Part shown: piece by piece, positions 1 to 5,613 of the stretch | How positions within the stretch are numbered: the stretch's first letter is position 1 | Layout: every line of letters begins with the position of its first letter | Translations under genes and position numbers: made by a program | Notes under the pieces: model-generated | The model's input: the letters and a program-made list of their open reading frames with translations, nothing else | What the model was told of the DNA's origin: nothing | Databases searched by the model: none | Assembly: GCA_001824455.1 (NCBI GenBank) | Contig: MHXL01000164.1 | Coordinates: 1 to 5,613, forward strand | Source: Desulfuromonadaceae bacterium GWB2_53_15 | GTDB taxonomy: Bacteria > Desulfobacterota > Desulfuromonadia > Geobacterales > Pseudopelobacteraceae | DNA: 5,613 bases | Direction: 5' to 3'

Positions 1-502
1 TGCCTCCGGCAAGGCCGCCACTGGCGACCTCAAGCCGAACGTCATCACAGATGACGTTATCAAGGTCATTGTCAACCCGTCCAACACCGTCACCAAGCTG
101 GACAAGGAACAGCTCAAGAGCCTGCACAACGGCACCATCGACAACTGGAAAAAGGTTGGCGGACCCGACCTGCCGGTTATCGTTGTCACCTCGCACTTGG
201 GGTCAGCGACCCGCAAGGTCTTCCAGAAGGTAATCATGGACGGCACCAAGTATGTAGCCGGTGCTCTTGAGGTGGAGACCACCCGCAAGGAGATTGAAGA
301 TGTAGGGCAGTTCCCGGAAGGGATCGGCGCGGTCAGCATGGGCTTTATCAATCTGCCTGGCAACAAGGAGAAGGTCAAGATCGTTGAGACACCAAATATC
401 AGTCGCCCGCTGATGTTGATCACCAAGGGCGATCCTTCGCCTGCCGTCCAAAAGATCCTCGACTTTTTTAGAGGTGAAGGTAAAAAGTACATCAAGGATT
501 AG
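1..502 (+). CDS. PstS-like periplasmic substrate-binding protein, C-terminal part (5' end outside window)
   Basis: The frame is open from the left edge (first full codon at position 2) to TAG at 500-502, giving 166 residues with no start in view. The sequence reads like the second half of a phosphate-type binding protein (PBP-like superfamily). It has an NPSNTVTKLDKEQL stretch followed by NWKKVGG-PDLPVIVV, then a GSATRKVF loop, a GIGAVSMGF segment, and the closing SRPLMLITKGDPSPAVQKILDFF motif that precedes the C-terminal helix. In this family such proteins are exported and deliver an anion, classically phosphate, to an ABC transporter or a sensor. The ligand loop is unusual: the family's usual R-x-(D/E)-G-S-G-T-R is here S-H-L-G-S-A-T-R, so the arginine and acidic residue are missing and the ligand may not be phosphate. 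The signal peptide would lie outside the window. A terminator follows 19 bases after the stop, so this gene ends its own transcript. The family call is secure; the ligand is unknown. Confidence 0.85.
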   Translation, partial: ASGKAATGDLKPNVITDDVIKVIVNPSNTVTKLDKEQLKSLHNGTIDNWKKVGGPDLPVIVVTSHLGSATRKVFQKVIMDGTKYVAGALEVETTRKEIEDVGQFPEGIGAVSMGFINLPGNKEKVKIVETPNISRPLMLITKGDPSPAVQKILDFFRGEGKKYIKD

Positions 503-520
503 GCCGGAATTTATTTCAGG

Positions 521-547
521 GGCGCCGCCTGATGCGGCGCCTTTTTT
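521..547 (+). terminator. Rho-independent terminator after the binding-protein gene
   Basis: A perfect 8-bp GC stem (GGCGCCGC at 521-528, GCGGCGCC at 534-541) with a 5-base CTGAT loop is followed directly by six T residues (542-547). This is the textbook form of an intrinsic terminator. It lies between the binding-protein stop (502) and the chemoreceptor start (596), so the two genes are probably separate transcription units unless there is read-through. Confidence 0.93.
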
Positions 548-595
548 ATTGTCGTATATAACCGGAAGCAGAGATAAAACGCAGATGGAGCATGT

Positions 596-3064
596 ATGAC
601 TATCAAGGGTAAGCTGTACCTGATCATGGCGGTCACCGTAATTGGCATCGTGGCAATCGGAGGATCCAGCCTGATCGGGATGAATATGGTTAAAGGCAAG
701 CTCAATATCCTCACTGAACGCTCAACTCCCTACCAGTTACAGACCATTGAATTGCAGCGGGCCATACAGGAACACACCTCCGGCTTGATGAAGCTGTCTT
801 CAGCCCAGACCATGGCAGAATTCAGCGCTGCCAAGGGCGATGTTGACAAGTCAATGGAGACAGTGACTTCAAAGGCCAAAGAGCTGGCCTCATTTACCGG
901 ATCGAATACGTCCTCTGGTGTGGAGCAACTTGCTACAATCACCAAGGAGATGGTCTCGGTTACTGATTCGCGGCTGAAGGCCGAGGAGGCAGGGCGGGCG
1001 GCCGATCAGGTCATGAAGGGCAAGCTGCAGCAGATTGCCCAGAAGCTCCGCGCTTTGGACAGTTCCATGCGCAAATCGCAAGCCGGCTCCATGACCCAGC
1101 TTTCCGCATCCAACCAGGGGGTCAAGAGGATCACCAAGAAACTGCGTGATGTCCAGAATGCCGGTAATGCCCTCAGTGAGGTAAAGCAGACAGTGCTGGA
1201 AGTTGCAGCAGCTGACAGCAAAACCGGTATCACCATTGCAACCAGCAAGTTCAACGCCGCCACCCGTAAACTGGCCGGCAGTGACATGGTCAAGGCCGAT
1301 CCGACCGCCGCCAAGCCGCTGCTGGAAGGGGTGACGGATGTCAAGGAACGCGTGACCGGGGCCGATGGCCTGATTCCGCAGAAAAACAGCATCCTTACCG
1401 CGCCGGATGAGGAGAAACGCAAGAAATTTGCCCAGACCCTTGCCCAGACTATCCAGCGCATGTCCCAGATGACAGTGGTCATGGGAGATATCGTTGAGAA
1501 GGCTGGAGAAGACTTTTCGCAGGAAGACAGCCGCTTCGATGCCTCGCTGCAAGGCGCAGGCAGCGCCAGCAGCATCCTGGGAATTTCCAGTCAACTGATT
1601 GCCGAAGGTTCCGAGATCAGCCGCCTGATCCGGGATATTTTTACCGCATCCACCCCTAAGGAGCTGGCTGACATCAAAGGCGCCATGAATGCGGCTTTTA
1701 GCCGGGCAGCGTCGTTGCAGGGAAAAATGGGCGGCAAAAAAGGCGGCAATGGTGACGGCGCAGCTGCCGTGTCAGCTGTTATTGGTACGCTGAACGATGT
1801 CAGGGGGCAGTTGCTGGCCAAGTATGGGGTGGCTGAGACCATTGAGCACTTGCTGACCGTCAAAAAACAGTCTGCGGATTTGAGTGTCAAGTTGAAGGAA
1901 TTGCTCCACGCCCAGCGCGAAGAAGGGAAAAAGGGTATGACCAGTGCTCAGGCCGAACAGGAAAAGGCGGTCAAGTCGGTCAACAAGGTTTTTCGAGCCA
2001 ATATTGCAACCGTATCCATACTCGGTCTGGCGGTGCTTATCATCGGTGTGCTTTTGAGTGGTCTGGTGCTGCGCTCCATCAGCAAGCCGATCAACGAGCT
2101 TTCACAGATGGCGGAACGTTTTGGCGGCGGTGATTTTTCCGGCCGGTTGGATGATAAGCGTAAAGATGAGTTTGGTGCTCTTGCAGTACATTTTAATGCA
2201 GCTACTACCAAGCTGGCTGAAATAACCCATAGCCTGCGTGGAGCCATCTCAGACCTGAACAACGGTGCCCAAGACCTGGCCCGGTCCTCCGGTGACCTCT
2301 CGACCGGTGCGGCAAGGCAAGCCAGTGAATCTAACCAAGCGGCTTCAGCCATGACCGAGATGGCGCAGACCATTGACGATGTTGCCCGTAACGCCCATAT
2401 CGCTGCTACGGAGTCGGGCAATGCGCTGGCACGGGCTACAACCGGCCGGGAAGTCGTGGAGCGTACAGTTACCGGCATGGAGCAGATTGCCGCTTCGGTT
2501 CGTGATGCAGCCGGGGTTATTGAAGCTTTGGGGGATAGTTCGACCAAAATCGGCGACATTATCAGCACCATCAATGATATTGCCGACCAGACCAACCTGC
2601 TGGCGCTGAATGCCGCTATCGAAGCCGCCAGGGCTGGCGAAGCCGGCATGGGTTTTGCCGTTGTGGCCGACGAGGTGCGCCGACTGGCCCAGCAGACAGC
2701 CGATGCTACCAAAGAGATCGCCGCCACCATCGGGCACATCCAGAAAGACACCGAGCGTTCTGTGGGTGCCATGCGCAAAGGGACCGAGCGGGTTGCCGAA
2801 GGGATTACACTGGCCCACGAGGCCAATGAGTCACTGAAGGCAATTGTAGAAGCATCCAATCAGAGTGTCACAGTGGTTAACCAGATCGCTGTGGCAGCCG
2901 AGGAGCAGTCTGCGGTTGCGGGGCAGGTGTCACATGGTGTCGAGCAGATTGCCGCCATCACACTCGATGCCGAGGCGGCAGCCGGCAACATCAGTCGATC
3001 AGCTGCCCACCTTAATGAACTGGCAGGCGAACTGGAGCGGATGGCCGCCTGGTTCAAGTGCTGA
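596..3064 (+). CDS. Methyl-accepting chemotaxis protein with very long helical sensor region
   Basis: This is an 822-aa transmembrane chemoreceptor that would signal through CheW/CheA in a polar array. The start ATG has a GGAG five bases upstream (587-590). Order of parts: short cytoplasmic N-terminus; membrane helix 1 (about 8-30); extracytoplasmic region (about 31-468), predicted all-helical and rich in Ala, Lys, Gln and Ser; membrane helix 2 (about 470-492); HAMP (about 493-545, with P498 and DEFGALA at 524-530); then the antiparallel signalling hairpin. The tip is clear: [20 protein letters not shown] followed by [16 protein letters not shown] (about 662-701). Likely methylation segments are around 580-590 ([11 protein letters not shown]) and 766-775 ([11 protein letters not shown]). 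Each arm has about 136 residues between HAMP and tip and between tip and C-terminus, which fits the 40H-type length class common in Geobacter-like bacteria (inference). The C-terminus ([10 protein letters not shown]) lacks a CheR/CheB-tethering NWETF-type pentapeptide. The sensor region shows no Cache, PAS or simple four-helix-bundle signature that I recognise, and it has a Gly/Lys-rich linker at 379-388. Ligand unknown. No convincing promoter was seen in the 48-base leader; a weak TTGTCG...GATAAA pair (549-578) is the best candidate. Confidence 0.96.
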   Translation: MTIKGKLYLIMAVTVIGIVAIGGSSLIGMNMVKGKLNILTERSTPYQLQTIELQRAIQEHTSGLMKLSSAQTMAEFSAAKGDVDKSMETVTSKAKELASFTGSNTSSGVEQLATITKEMVSVTDSRLKAEEAGRAADQVMKGKLQQIAQKLRALDSSMRKSQAGSMTQLSASNQGVKRITKKLRDVQNAGNALSEVKQTVLEVAAADSKTGITIATSKFNAATRKLAGSDMVKADPTAAKPLLEGVTDVKERVTGADGLIPQKNSILTAPDEEKRKKFAQTLAQTIQRMSQMTVVMGDIVEKAGEDFSQEDSRFDASLQGAGSASSILGISSQLIAEGSEISRLIRDIFTASTPKELADIKGAMNAAFSRAASLQGKMGGKKGGNGDGAAAVSAVIGTLNDVRGQLLAKYGVAETIEHLLTVKKQSADLSVKLKELLHAQREEGKKGMTSAQAEQEKAVKSVNKVFRANIATVSILGLAVLIIGVLLSGLVLRSISKPINELSQMAERFGGGDFSGRLDDKRKDEFGALAVHFNAATTKLAEITHSLRGAISDLNNGAQDLARSSGDLSTGAARQASESNQAASAMTEMAQTIDDVARNAHIAATESGNALARATTGREVVERTVTGMEQIAASVRDAAGVIEALGDSSTKIGDIISTINDIADQTNLLALNAAIEAARAGEAGMGFAVVADEVRRLAQQTADATKEIAATIGHIQKDTERSVGAMRKGTERVAEGITLAHEANESLKAIVEASNQSVTVVNQIAVAAEEQSAVAGQVSHGVEQIAAITLDAEAAAGNISRSAAHLNELAGELERMAAWFKC

Positions 3065-3077
3065 TGAACAGAACATG

Positions 3078-3119
3078 ACACAAGAAAGGCCAGTCATTGC
3101 TGACTGGCCTTTCTTGTGT
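3078..3119. terminator. Perfect 19-bp inverted repeat, likely bidirectional terminator
   Basis: The arms ACACAAGAAAGGCCAGTCA (3078-3096) and TGACTGGCCTTTCTTGTGT (3101-3119) are exact reverse complements around a 4-base TTGC loop. The repeat begins 13 bases after the chemoreceptor stop. The GC-rich inner stem (GGCCAGTCA) followed by TTTCTT works as an intrinsic terminator read from either strand, because the T-rich side of one strand is the A-rich side of the other. The T-tract is interrupted by C and partly paired, so efficiency is uncertain. No minus-strand gene converges on it now. Confidence 0.8.
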
Positions 3120-3223
3120 GAAAACAACTGTATTCGCAGGCTGATTCAATTCAATTTGTTCAATTAACCCTGCCAATTATCGAAAGGCAAAGATCGCTTA
3201 TCAATTCGGGTGATGTCACGGTT

Positions 3224-3442
3224 TTGCCCTTCTCCAGTCCCATTTCAGTCAGAATAATCGCCCGTGGTTGCACGCAGGGAAGGGGACTCGGCACCGAGGA
3301 ACTGGTGCGTCGGATCGCCTCCAGCGGGTTGTCGCAGGTCGTCAACCATCGGCGGGTGATTCTGCCCATACTGGGGGCGGGAGGCCGGGCTGGCTTGGTG
3401 CGTGCTGTGAAGTTTGCCGACGGGGTGATATCGGGAAATTGA
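3224..3442 (+). pseudogene. Remnant resembling the core of an HgcA-type corrinoid protein
   Basis: The frame is open from 3122 to TGA at 3440-3442; 3224 (TTG) is only a nominal start without a Shine-Dalgarno sequence. About 60 residues (from roughly 3254) resemble the corrinoid-protein segment of HgcA: G-C-T-Q-G-R-G-L-GTEELVRRI, then SGLSQVVNHRRVILPILGAGG. In HgcA this stretch is the cap-helix motif N(V/I)WC(A/S)(A/G)GK followed by G-T-F-GT-ELVRRI, a conserved HR(x)LILPQLGA and a GF-V-GPV end. Here the cysteine is kept, but the W and the AAGK signature are lost, the loop is one residue shorter, and the reading frame stops right after the similarity. The N-terminal half, the rest of the corrinoid domain and the membrane domain of HgcA are absent, as is an HgcB ferredoxin. 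I read it as a decayed fragment and not a working gene. A distant CdhD-type (CFeSP) relative or a chance short ORF are alternatives. The assignment is from memory of the motif. Confidence 0.45.
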
Positions 3443-3481
3443 GAGCATCTTCATATTTTTTATATGGGTATGCTCATTTTT
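3443..3481 (+). other. Nested AT-rich inverted repeat with trailing T-run
   Basis: The outer arms GAGCAT (3443-3448) and ATGCTC (3470-3475) enclose inner arms CATAT (3452-3456) and ATATG (3462-3466). The arms are separated by equal 3-base spacers, and the centre is a run of five T. One A and five T (3477-3481) follow. The structure could act as a weak intrinsic terminator for the remnant upstream, or as a protein-binding site just upstream of the TetR promoter. The first stem base comes right after the remnant's stop codon. Confidence 0.4.
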
Positions 3482-3484
3482 GTG

Positions 3485-3513
3485 TTGCACTTGTTTTTAA
3501 TGGTCTTTATAGT
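3485..3513 (+). promoter_or_regulatory. Sigma-70-type promoter of the TetR-kinase operon
   Basis: A TATAGT (-10, five of six consensus bases) at 3508-3513 lies 17 bases after TTGCAC (3485-3490), a weak -35 sharing the TTG. The T-rich spacer and location 30 bases before the TetR start codon support it. Transcription would start near 3520, inside the palindromic operator, giving a leader of about 20 bases that carries the ribosome-binding site. Confidence 0.55.
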
Positions 3514-3524
3514 GAGCGCGCTCA
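3513..3524. promoter_or_regulatory. 12-bp palindromic operator, probable TetR autoregulatory site
   Basis: TGAGCGCGCTCA is a perfect 12-bp palindrome. It overlaps the last base of the predicted -10 box and the expected transcription start. TetR-family dimers commonly bind short palindromes placed like this to block their own promoter. The GC-rich site stands out from the AT-rich sequence around it. Binding by the adjacent TetR protein is inference from position and symmetry. Confidence 0.6.
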
Positions 3525-3542
3525 TATTATCGGGGGAAGTTC

Positions 3543-4166
3543 ATGCGCATCAGCGAGCAATCCAAGCAGGAAAACCGGGCCCGCATCCTGGAAAAGGCGG
3601 CCGAAATCTTCACCGGCAAGGGGTTCGAGGACAGCACTACCAGGGACATTGCCCTGGCGTCCGGGTTGGCCGCCGGCACCCTGTTCAATTATTTTCCAAG
3701 CAAGGAAACCCTGGCCATGACCATGGTTACCGAGGCACTGTGCCAAGGGCGGGAGGATTTCCTGCGCCGCTGCACCGGTAAAGAGGATCTGGCGGAAGAG
3801 CTGTTCCTGTTTATAGCCTCGGGTCTGCGACGGCTGCGGCCCTTGCGCCCTTTTCTCGGTCCGGTTCTGGAGCGCTCATTGAGCCCCTTCCCCCGGAAGA
3901 ACGTTTGTCAGGAAGGGGAAACAGCCCGGCTGGCGCATCTTAACGCCGTACAGAAGATCATCGGCCGGCACGGTTTTACCGAGGCCCCCGATTATGTGGC
4001 CATGACCATGTATTGGTCCCTTTACCTGGGAATTCTCGCCTTCTGGACCAACGATCCGTCACCGAACCAGGAGGCCAGCCAGGCCCTGATCGACTATTCA
4101 GTTCGCATGTTCGTGCGGGTGATTTCCGGTAGCGGGTCGGATAAGGGAGAAGCTCATGCAGAATGA
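3543..4166 (+). CDS. TetR/AcrR-family transcriptional regulator
   Basis: This is a 207-aa cytoplasmic DNA-binding repressor of normal family length. The ATG is preceded by a strong GGGGGAAG ribosome-binding site (3532-3538). The N-terminal helix-turn-helix spans residues about 12-58: ARILEKAAEIFTGKGFEDST leads into T-R-D-I-A, then GLAAGTLFNYFPSKETL (41-57) with the recognition helix and the usual (Y/F)F-x-(S/N)KE(E/T)L ending. The C-terminal part (about 65-195) is helical and variable, as expected for the ligand-binding and dimer domain. It contains a hydrophobic, aromatic stretch (YVAMTMYWSLYLGILAFW, about 151-168) that could line a pocket for a lipophilic ligand. The gene overlaps the kinase gene by 11 bp, so the two are one operon and probably translationally coupled. 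It most likely represses itself and the kinase through the palindrome at 3513-3524. The inducer is unknown. Confidence 0.93.
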   Translation: MRISEQSKQENRARILEKAAEIFTGKGFEDSTTRDIALASGLAAGTLFNYFPSKETLAMTMVTEALCQGREDFLRRCTGKEDLAEELFLFIASGLRRLRPLRPFLGPVLERSLSPFPRKNVCQEGETARLAHLNAVQKIIGRHGFTEAPDYVAMTMYWSLYLGILAFWTNDPSPNQEASQALIDYSVRMFVRVISGSGSDKGEAHAE

Positions 4167-5586
4167 AAACATCATCGAACAGGAATTGCTCGATCTGTTA
4201 CCCAAGGATCGCAAAACAGACCCGACCGGGAAACACCTGGCCGAGTTGCTTGCCCGGATTGCCATGAAAAAGGTGCCGGTAAATTCATTTTCCCGGATCT
4301 GGACCCTGGGCTCGTTGCAGGCCCAGGTAACCGCAGGTTACCTGGGCTATTGGCTGCGCAGCCGGTTCCGCAATGCGGACGAAAAGCAGCGGCTGAAAAG
4401 CGAGGCCCATCTGTCCGCCGCGCTGCAACTGTTCGGCGCCATGGGCTACCTGCGCGGCGCGGTGATGAAGGTCGGCCAGATGCTGGCCAATCTGCCCGAG
4501 GTGGTGCCGGAGGAGTTCGCCGAGGTGCTCTCGGCGCTGCATTTCGAGGCCCCTCCCATGCACTTCGCCATGGTGCGCGAGGTTTTCCTGGACGAGTTCG
4601 GCCGGGAGCCGGAAGAGGTGTTCGCCACCTTCGACAGGCAGGCCTTTGCCGCCGCTTCGCTGGGGCAGGTGCATCGCGCCCGGCTGCACAGCGGCGAGGA
4701 GGTGGCGGTCAAGATCCAGTATCCCGGCATCGCCAGCACCATCAAGGCCGACCTGCGCAATCTGCGGCTGCTGCTCCAGCCGCTTTGTCTGACCATCGAC
4801 TGGCAGGACACTCTCGCCAAGCTGGCCGACATCGAGCGCATGCTGCTCATGGAGACCGATTATAGCCAGGAGGCCCTTTTCAACAAACTGGCCCGGAGTG
4901 CATTTACCGCCGCGGATCAAGTGGTTGTGCCGCGGATTTATGACCAATACTCCACCGCCAGGGTGCTGACCGCCGAGTACCTGCCTGGTTGCCACATAAA
5001 CGATTTCCTGGCAACAGATCCCGACCAGGGGGAGCGAGATCATTTTACCCGCCTGCTGACGGTGGCTACCTATCGGCTCTATTACCGTCTGCACTGGCTC
5101 CCGGCAGACCCGCACCCCGGCAACTTCATCTTCATGTCGGATGGCCGCCTGGGGATGATCGACTTCGGCTGCACCTTGACTTTAAACGACGAGGAGTGGA
5201 CCTTTTCAAACGTGGCGATCCAGGCGGCGCTCGAGCGGGATCTGCCGGCTCTGAATCTCTCTATTGCCAGGGCCTGCCGCTTCAATGACCCGGACGACAT
5301 GGAACCGGATCGTCTGGAAGTTATCCGGAGCGGCTTTTACTGGTTTATGGAGCCGTGGCAGCAGGAAGGGCTGTTCGATTTCGGGGATCGGGATTTCTTC
5401 CTGCGCGGTATTGACAACGTTATGGAAGCGGCTCGCAAAGGCTACACCAGAAGCCTGCCCATGACCATCTGGTCCAACCGTTTCACCTTTGGGGGACGGG
5501 CCTTCTGCTACAAGCTGAAAGGTCGTTGCGAGTTCAGGGATATTTATCTGCAGGAGTCGGCCGGGGTTCAACCGAACCATACGTAG
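4156..5586 (+). CDS. ABC1/UbiB/COQ8 (AarF)-family atypical protein kinase-like ATPase
   Basis: This 476-aa protein has all hallmark motifs of the UbiB/ADCK family. They are KxGQ (K105-V-G-Q108) in the family-specific N-terminal extension; the Ala-rich nucleotide loop AAASLGQVH (165-173); the VAVK lysine (K186); the ExD motif (E233-T-D235, in METDYSQEA); the catalytic loop ADPHPGN (D318, N323); and the metal-binding DFG (D336-F-G). No catalytic residue is missing. COQ8/UbiB relatives are ATPases needed for ubiquinone production or lipid handling at the inner membrane. In bacteria that use menaquinone the role is not established, so no ubiquinone role is claimed here. Unlike E. coli UbiB, no C-terminal hydrophobic membrane pair is seen, so it is likely soluble or peripherally bound, with residues 340-476 forming a C-lobe and tail rich in aromatic residues. 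The ATG (4156) lies inside the end of the TetR gene, with an AGGGAGAAG ribosome-binding site (4143-4151). The TAG stop falls inside a repeat element. Confidence 0.94.
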   Translation: MQNENIIEQELLDLLPKDRKTDPTGKHLAELLARIAMKKVPVNSFSRIWTLGSLQAQVTAGYLGYWLRSRFRNADEKQRLKSEAHLSAALQLFGAMGYLRGAVMKVGQMLANLPEVVPEEFAEVLSALHFEAPPMHFAMVREVFLDEFGREPEEVFATFDRQAFAAASLGQVHRARLHSGEEVAVKIQYPGIASTIKADLRNLRLLLQPLCLTIDWQDTLAKLADIERMLLMETDYSQEALFNKLARSAFTAADQVVVPRIYDQYSTARVLTAEYLPGCHINDFLATDPDQGERDHFTRLLTVATYRLYYRLHWLPADPHPGNFIFMSDGRLGMIDFGCTLTLNDEEWTFSNVAIQAALERDLPALNLSIARACRFNDPDDMEPDRLEVIRSGFYWFMEPWQQEGLFDFGDRDFFLRGIDNVMEAARKGYTRSLPMTIWSNRFTFGGRAFCYKLKGRCEFRDIYLQESAGVQPNHT

Positions 5587-5613
5587 GGGCGCGGCCTCGG
5601 CCCGCCCTTGTTG
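5581..5613 (+). repeat. Left part of a GTAGGGGCG-type GC-rich palindromic intergenic repeat (cut by window edge)
   Basis: From ACGTAGGGGCG the sequence can fold: GGGCG (5587-5591) pairs with CGCCC (5603-5607), and GGC (5593-5595) pairs with GCC (5600-5602) around a CTCG loop, with one bulged C. The form GTAGGGGCG...CGCCC-TTGTTG resembles scattered REP-like palindromes seen between genes in Geobacter-like and other bacteria, often made of two such hairpins in tandem. The second half would lie beyond the window. It could also act as a terminator hairpin for the operon, although the following TTGTTG is a poor T-tract. Confidence 0.5.

Larger units (their letters stand above)
3065..3542. other. 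478-bp intergenic region between chemoreceptor and TetR operon
   Basis: No intact gene is seen here. In order it holds a perfect inverted repeat (3078-3119), an AT-rich stretch with three TTCAAT copies (3145-3150, 3150-3155, 3159-3164), a GC-rich coding-like remnant (about 3224-3442), a nested AT-rich inverted repeat (3443-3481) and the promoter/operator of the downstream operon (3485-3524). The sharp changes in base composition at about 3180-3260 and 3445 mark the remnant as a separate block, as expected for a deletion scar or decayed gene. No tRNA, riboswitch or direct-repeat array was seen. Confidence 0.7.

Noticed and set aside
549..578. Possible promoter TTGTCG-18-GATAAA before the chemoreceptor gene
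   Set aside because: Both boxes are weak, it sits directly on the upstream terminator's tail, and it would leave only about ten bases of leader. A flagellar-type (FliA) or sigma-54 site was also sought and not found.
890..1594. Minus-strand open frame of 234 codons inside the chemoreceptor gene
   Set aside because: It is fully antisense to a well-supported coding region, has no recognisable domain, and its composition follows the complement of the receptor codons.
1948..2859. Minus-strand open frame of 303 codons opposite the HAMP and signalling domain
   Set aside because: Its Ser/Ala/Arg-rich translation is the mirror of the Ala/Glu/Asp-rich coiled coil on the + strand; long antisense frames are expected there.
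3145..3164. Three TTCAAT copies as a possible direct-repeat operator
   Set aside because: The sequence is simple and AT-rich, two copies overlap by one base and the third is out of phase; likely chance.
3268..3720. 150-codon + frame spanning the remnant, the promoter and the TetR start
   Set aside because: It crosses the promoter/operator and overlaps TetR out of frame, with no domain similarity.
3464..3781. Short + frame beginning with a strongly hydrophobic, signal-peptide-like stretch
   Set aside because: The hydrophobic residues come from the T-rich promoter region, and the frame then runs out of phase through the TetR gene.
4285..5115. Minus-strand open frame of 276 codons opposite the kinase gene
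   Set aside because: It is antisense to all kinase catalytic motifs, rich in Gln, His and Gly without any known domain, and has no start context of note.

Overview
The window is a stretch of a moderately GC-rich, Gram-negative, chemotactic bacterial chromosome. The long-armed chemoreceptor, the periplasmic phosphate-type binding protein, the piece of an HgcA-like corrinoid protein and the GTAGGGGCG-type repeat at the right edge together suggest a Desulfuromonadota/Geobacter-like organism. That placement is inference. All recognisable genes lie on the + strand.

Layout. Positions 1-502 hold the C-terminal 166 codons of a PstS-like substrate-binding protein, closed by a strong intrinsic terminator (521-547). 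A large methyl-accepting chemotaxis protein (596-3064, 822 aa) follows. It has two membrane segments, an unusually long helical extracytoplasmic region of about 440 residues, a HAMP domain and a complete signalling hairpin. It ends at a perfect 19-bp inverted repeat (3078-3119) that looks like a bidirectional terminator.

Positions 3065-3542 contain no intact gene. They hold an AT-rich stretch, a short decayed-looking coding remnant (about 3224-3442) resembling the core of HgcA-type corrinoid proteins, a nested inverted repeat (3443-3481), and a promoter/operator module (3485-3524). The module drives a two-gene operon: a TetR-family repressor (3543-4166) overlapping by 11 bp an ABC1/UbiB/COQ8-family atypical kinase (4156-5586). 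The last bases (from about 5581) run into a GC-rich palindromic element that supplies the kinase stop codon.

How the parts may work together. The left half may be a sensing pair, a periplasmic binding protein beside a receptor with a large periplasmic region, although a terminator separates them. The right half is a self-contained regulatory unit: the TetR protein probably binds the 12-bp palindrome at its own transcription start and so controls both itself and the kinase. The kinase family acts on quinone or lipid homeostasis in other organisms. The most unusual items are the apparently three-fold repeated sensor region of the chemoreceptor, the binding protein with altered ligand residues beside it, the HgcA-like remnant, and the TetR-ABC1 kinase operon.
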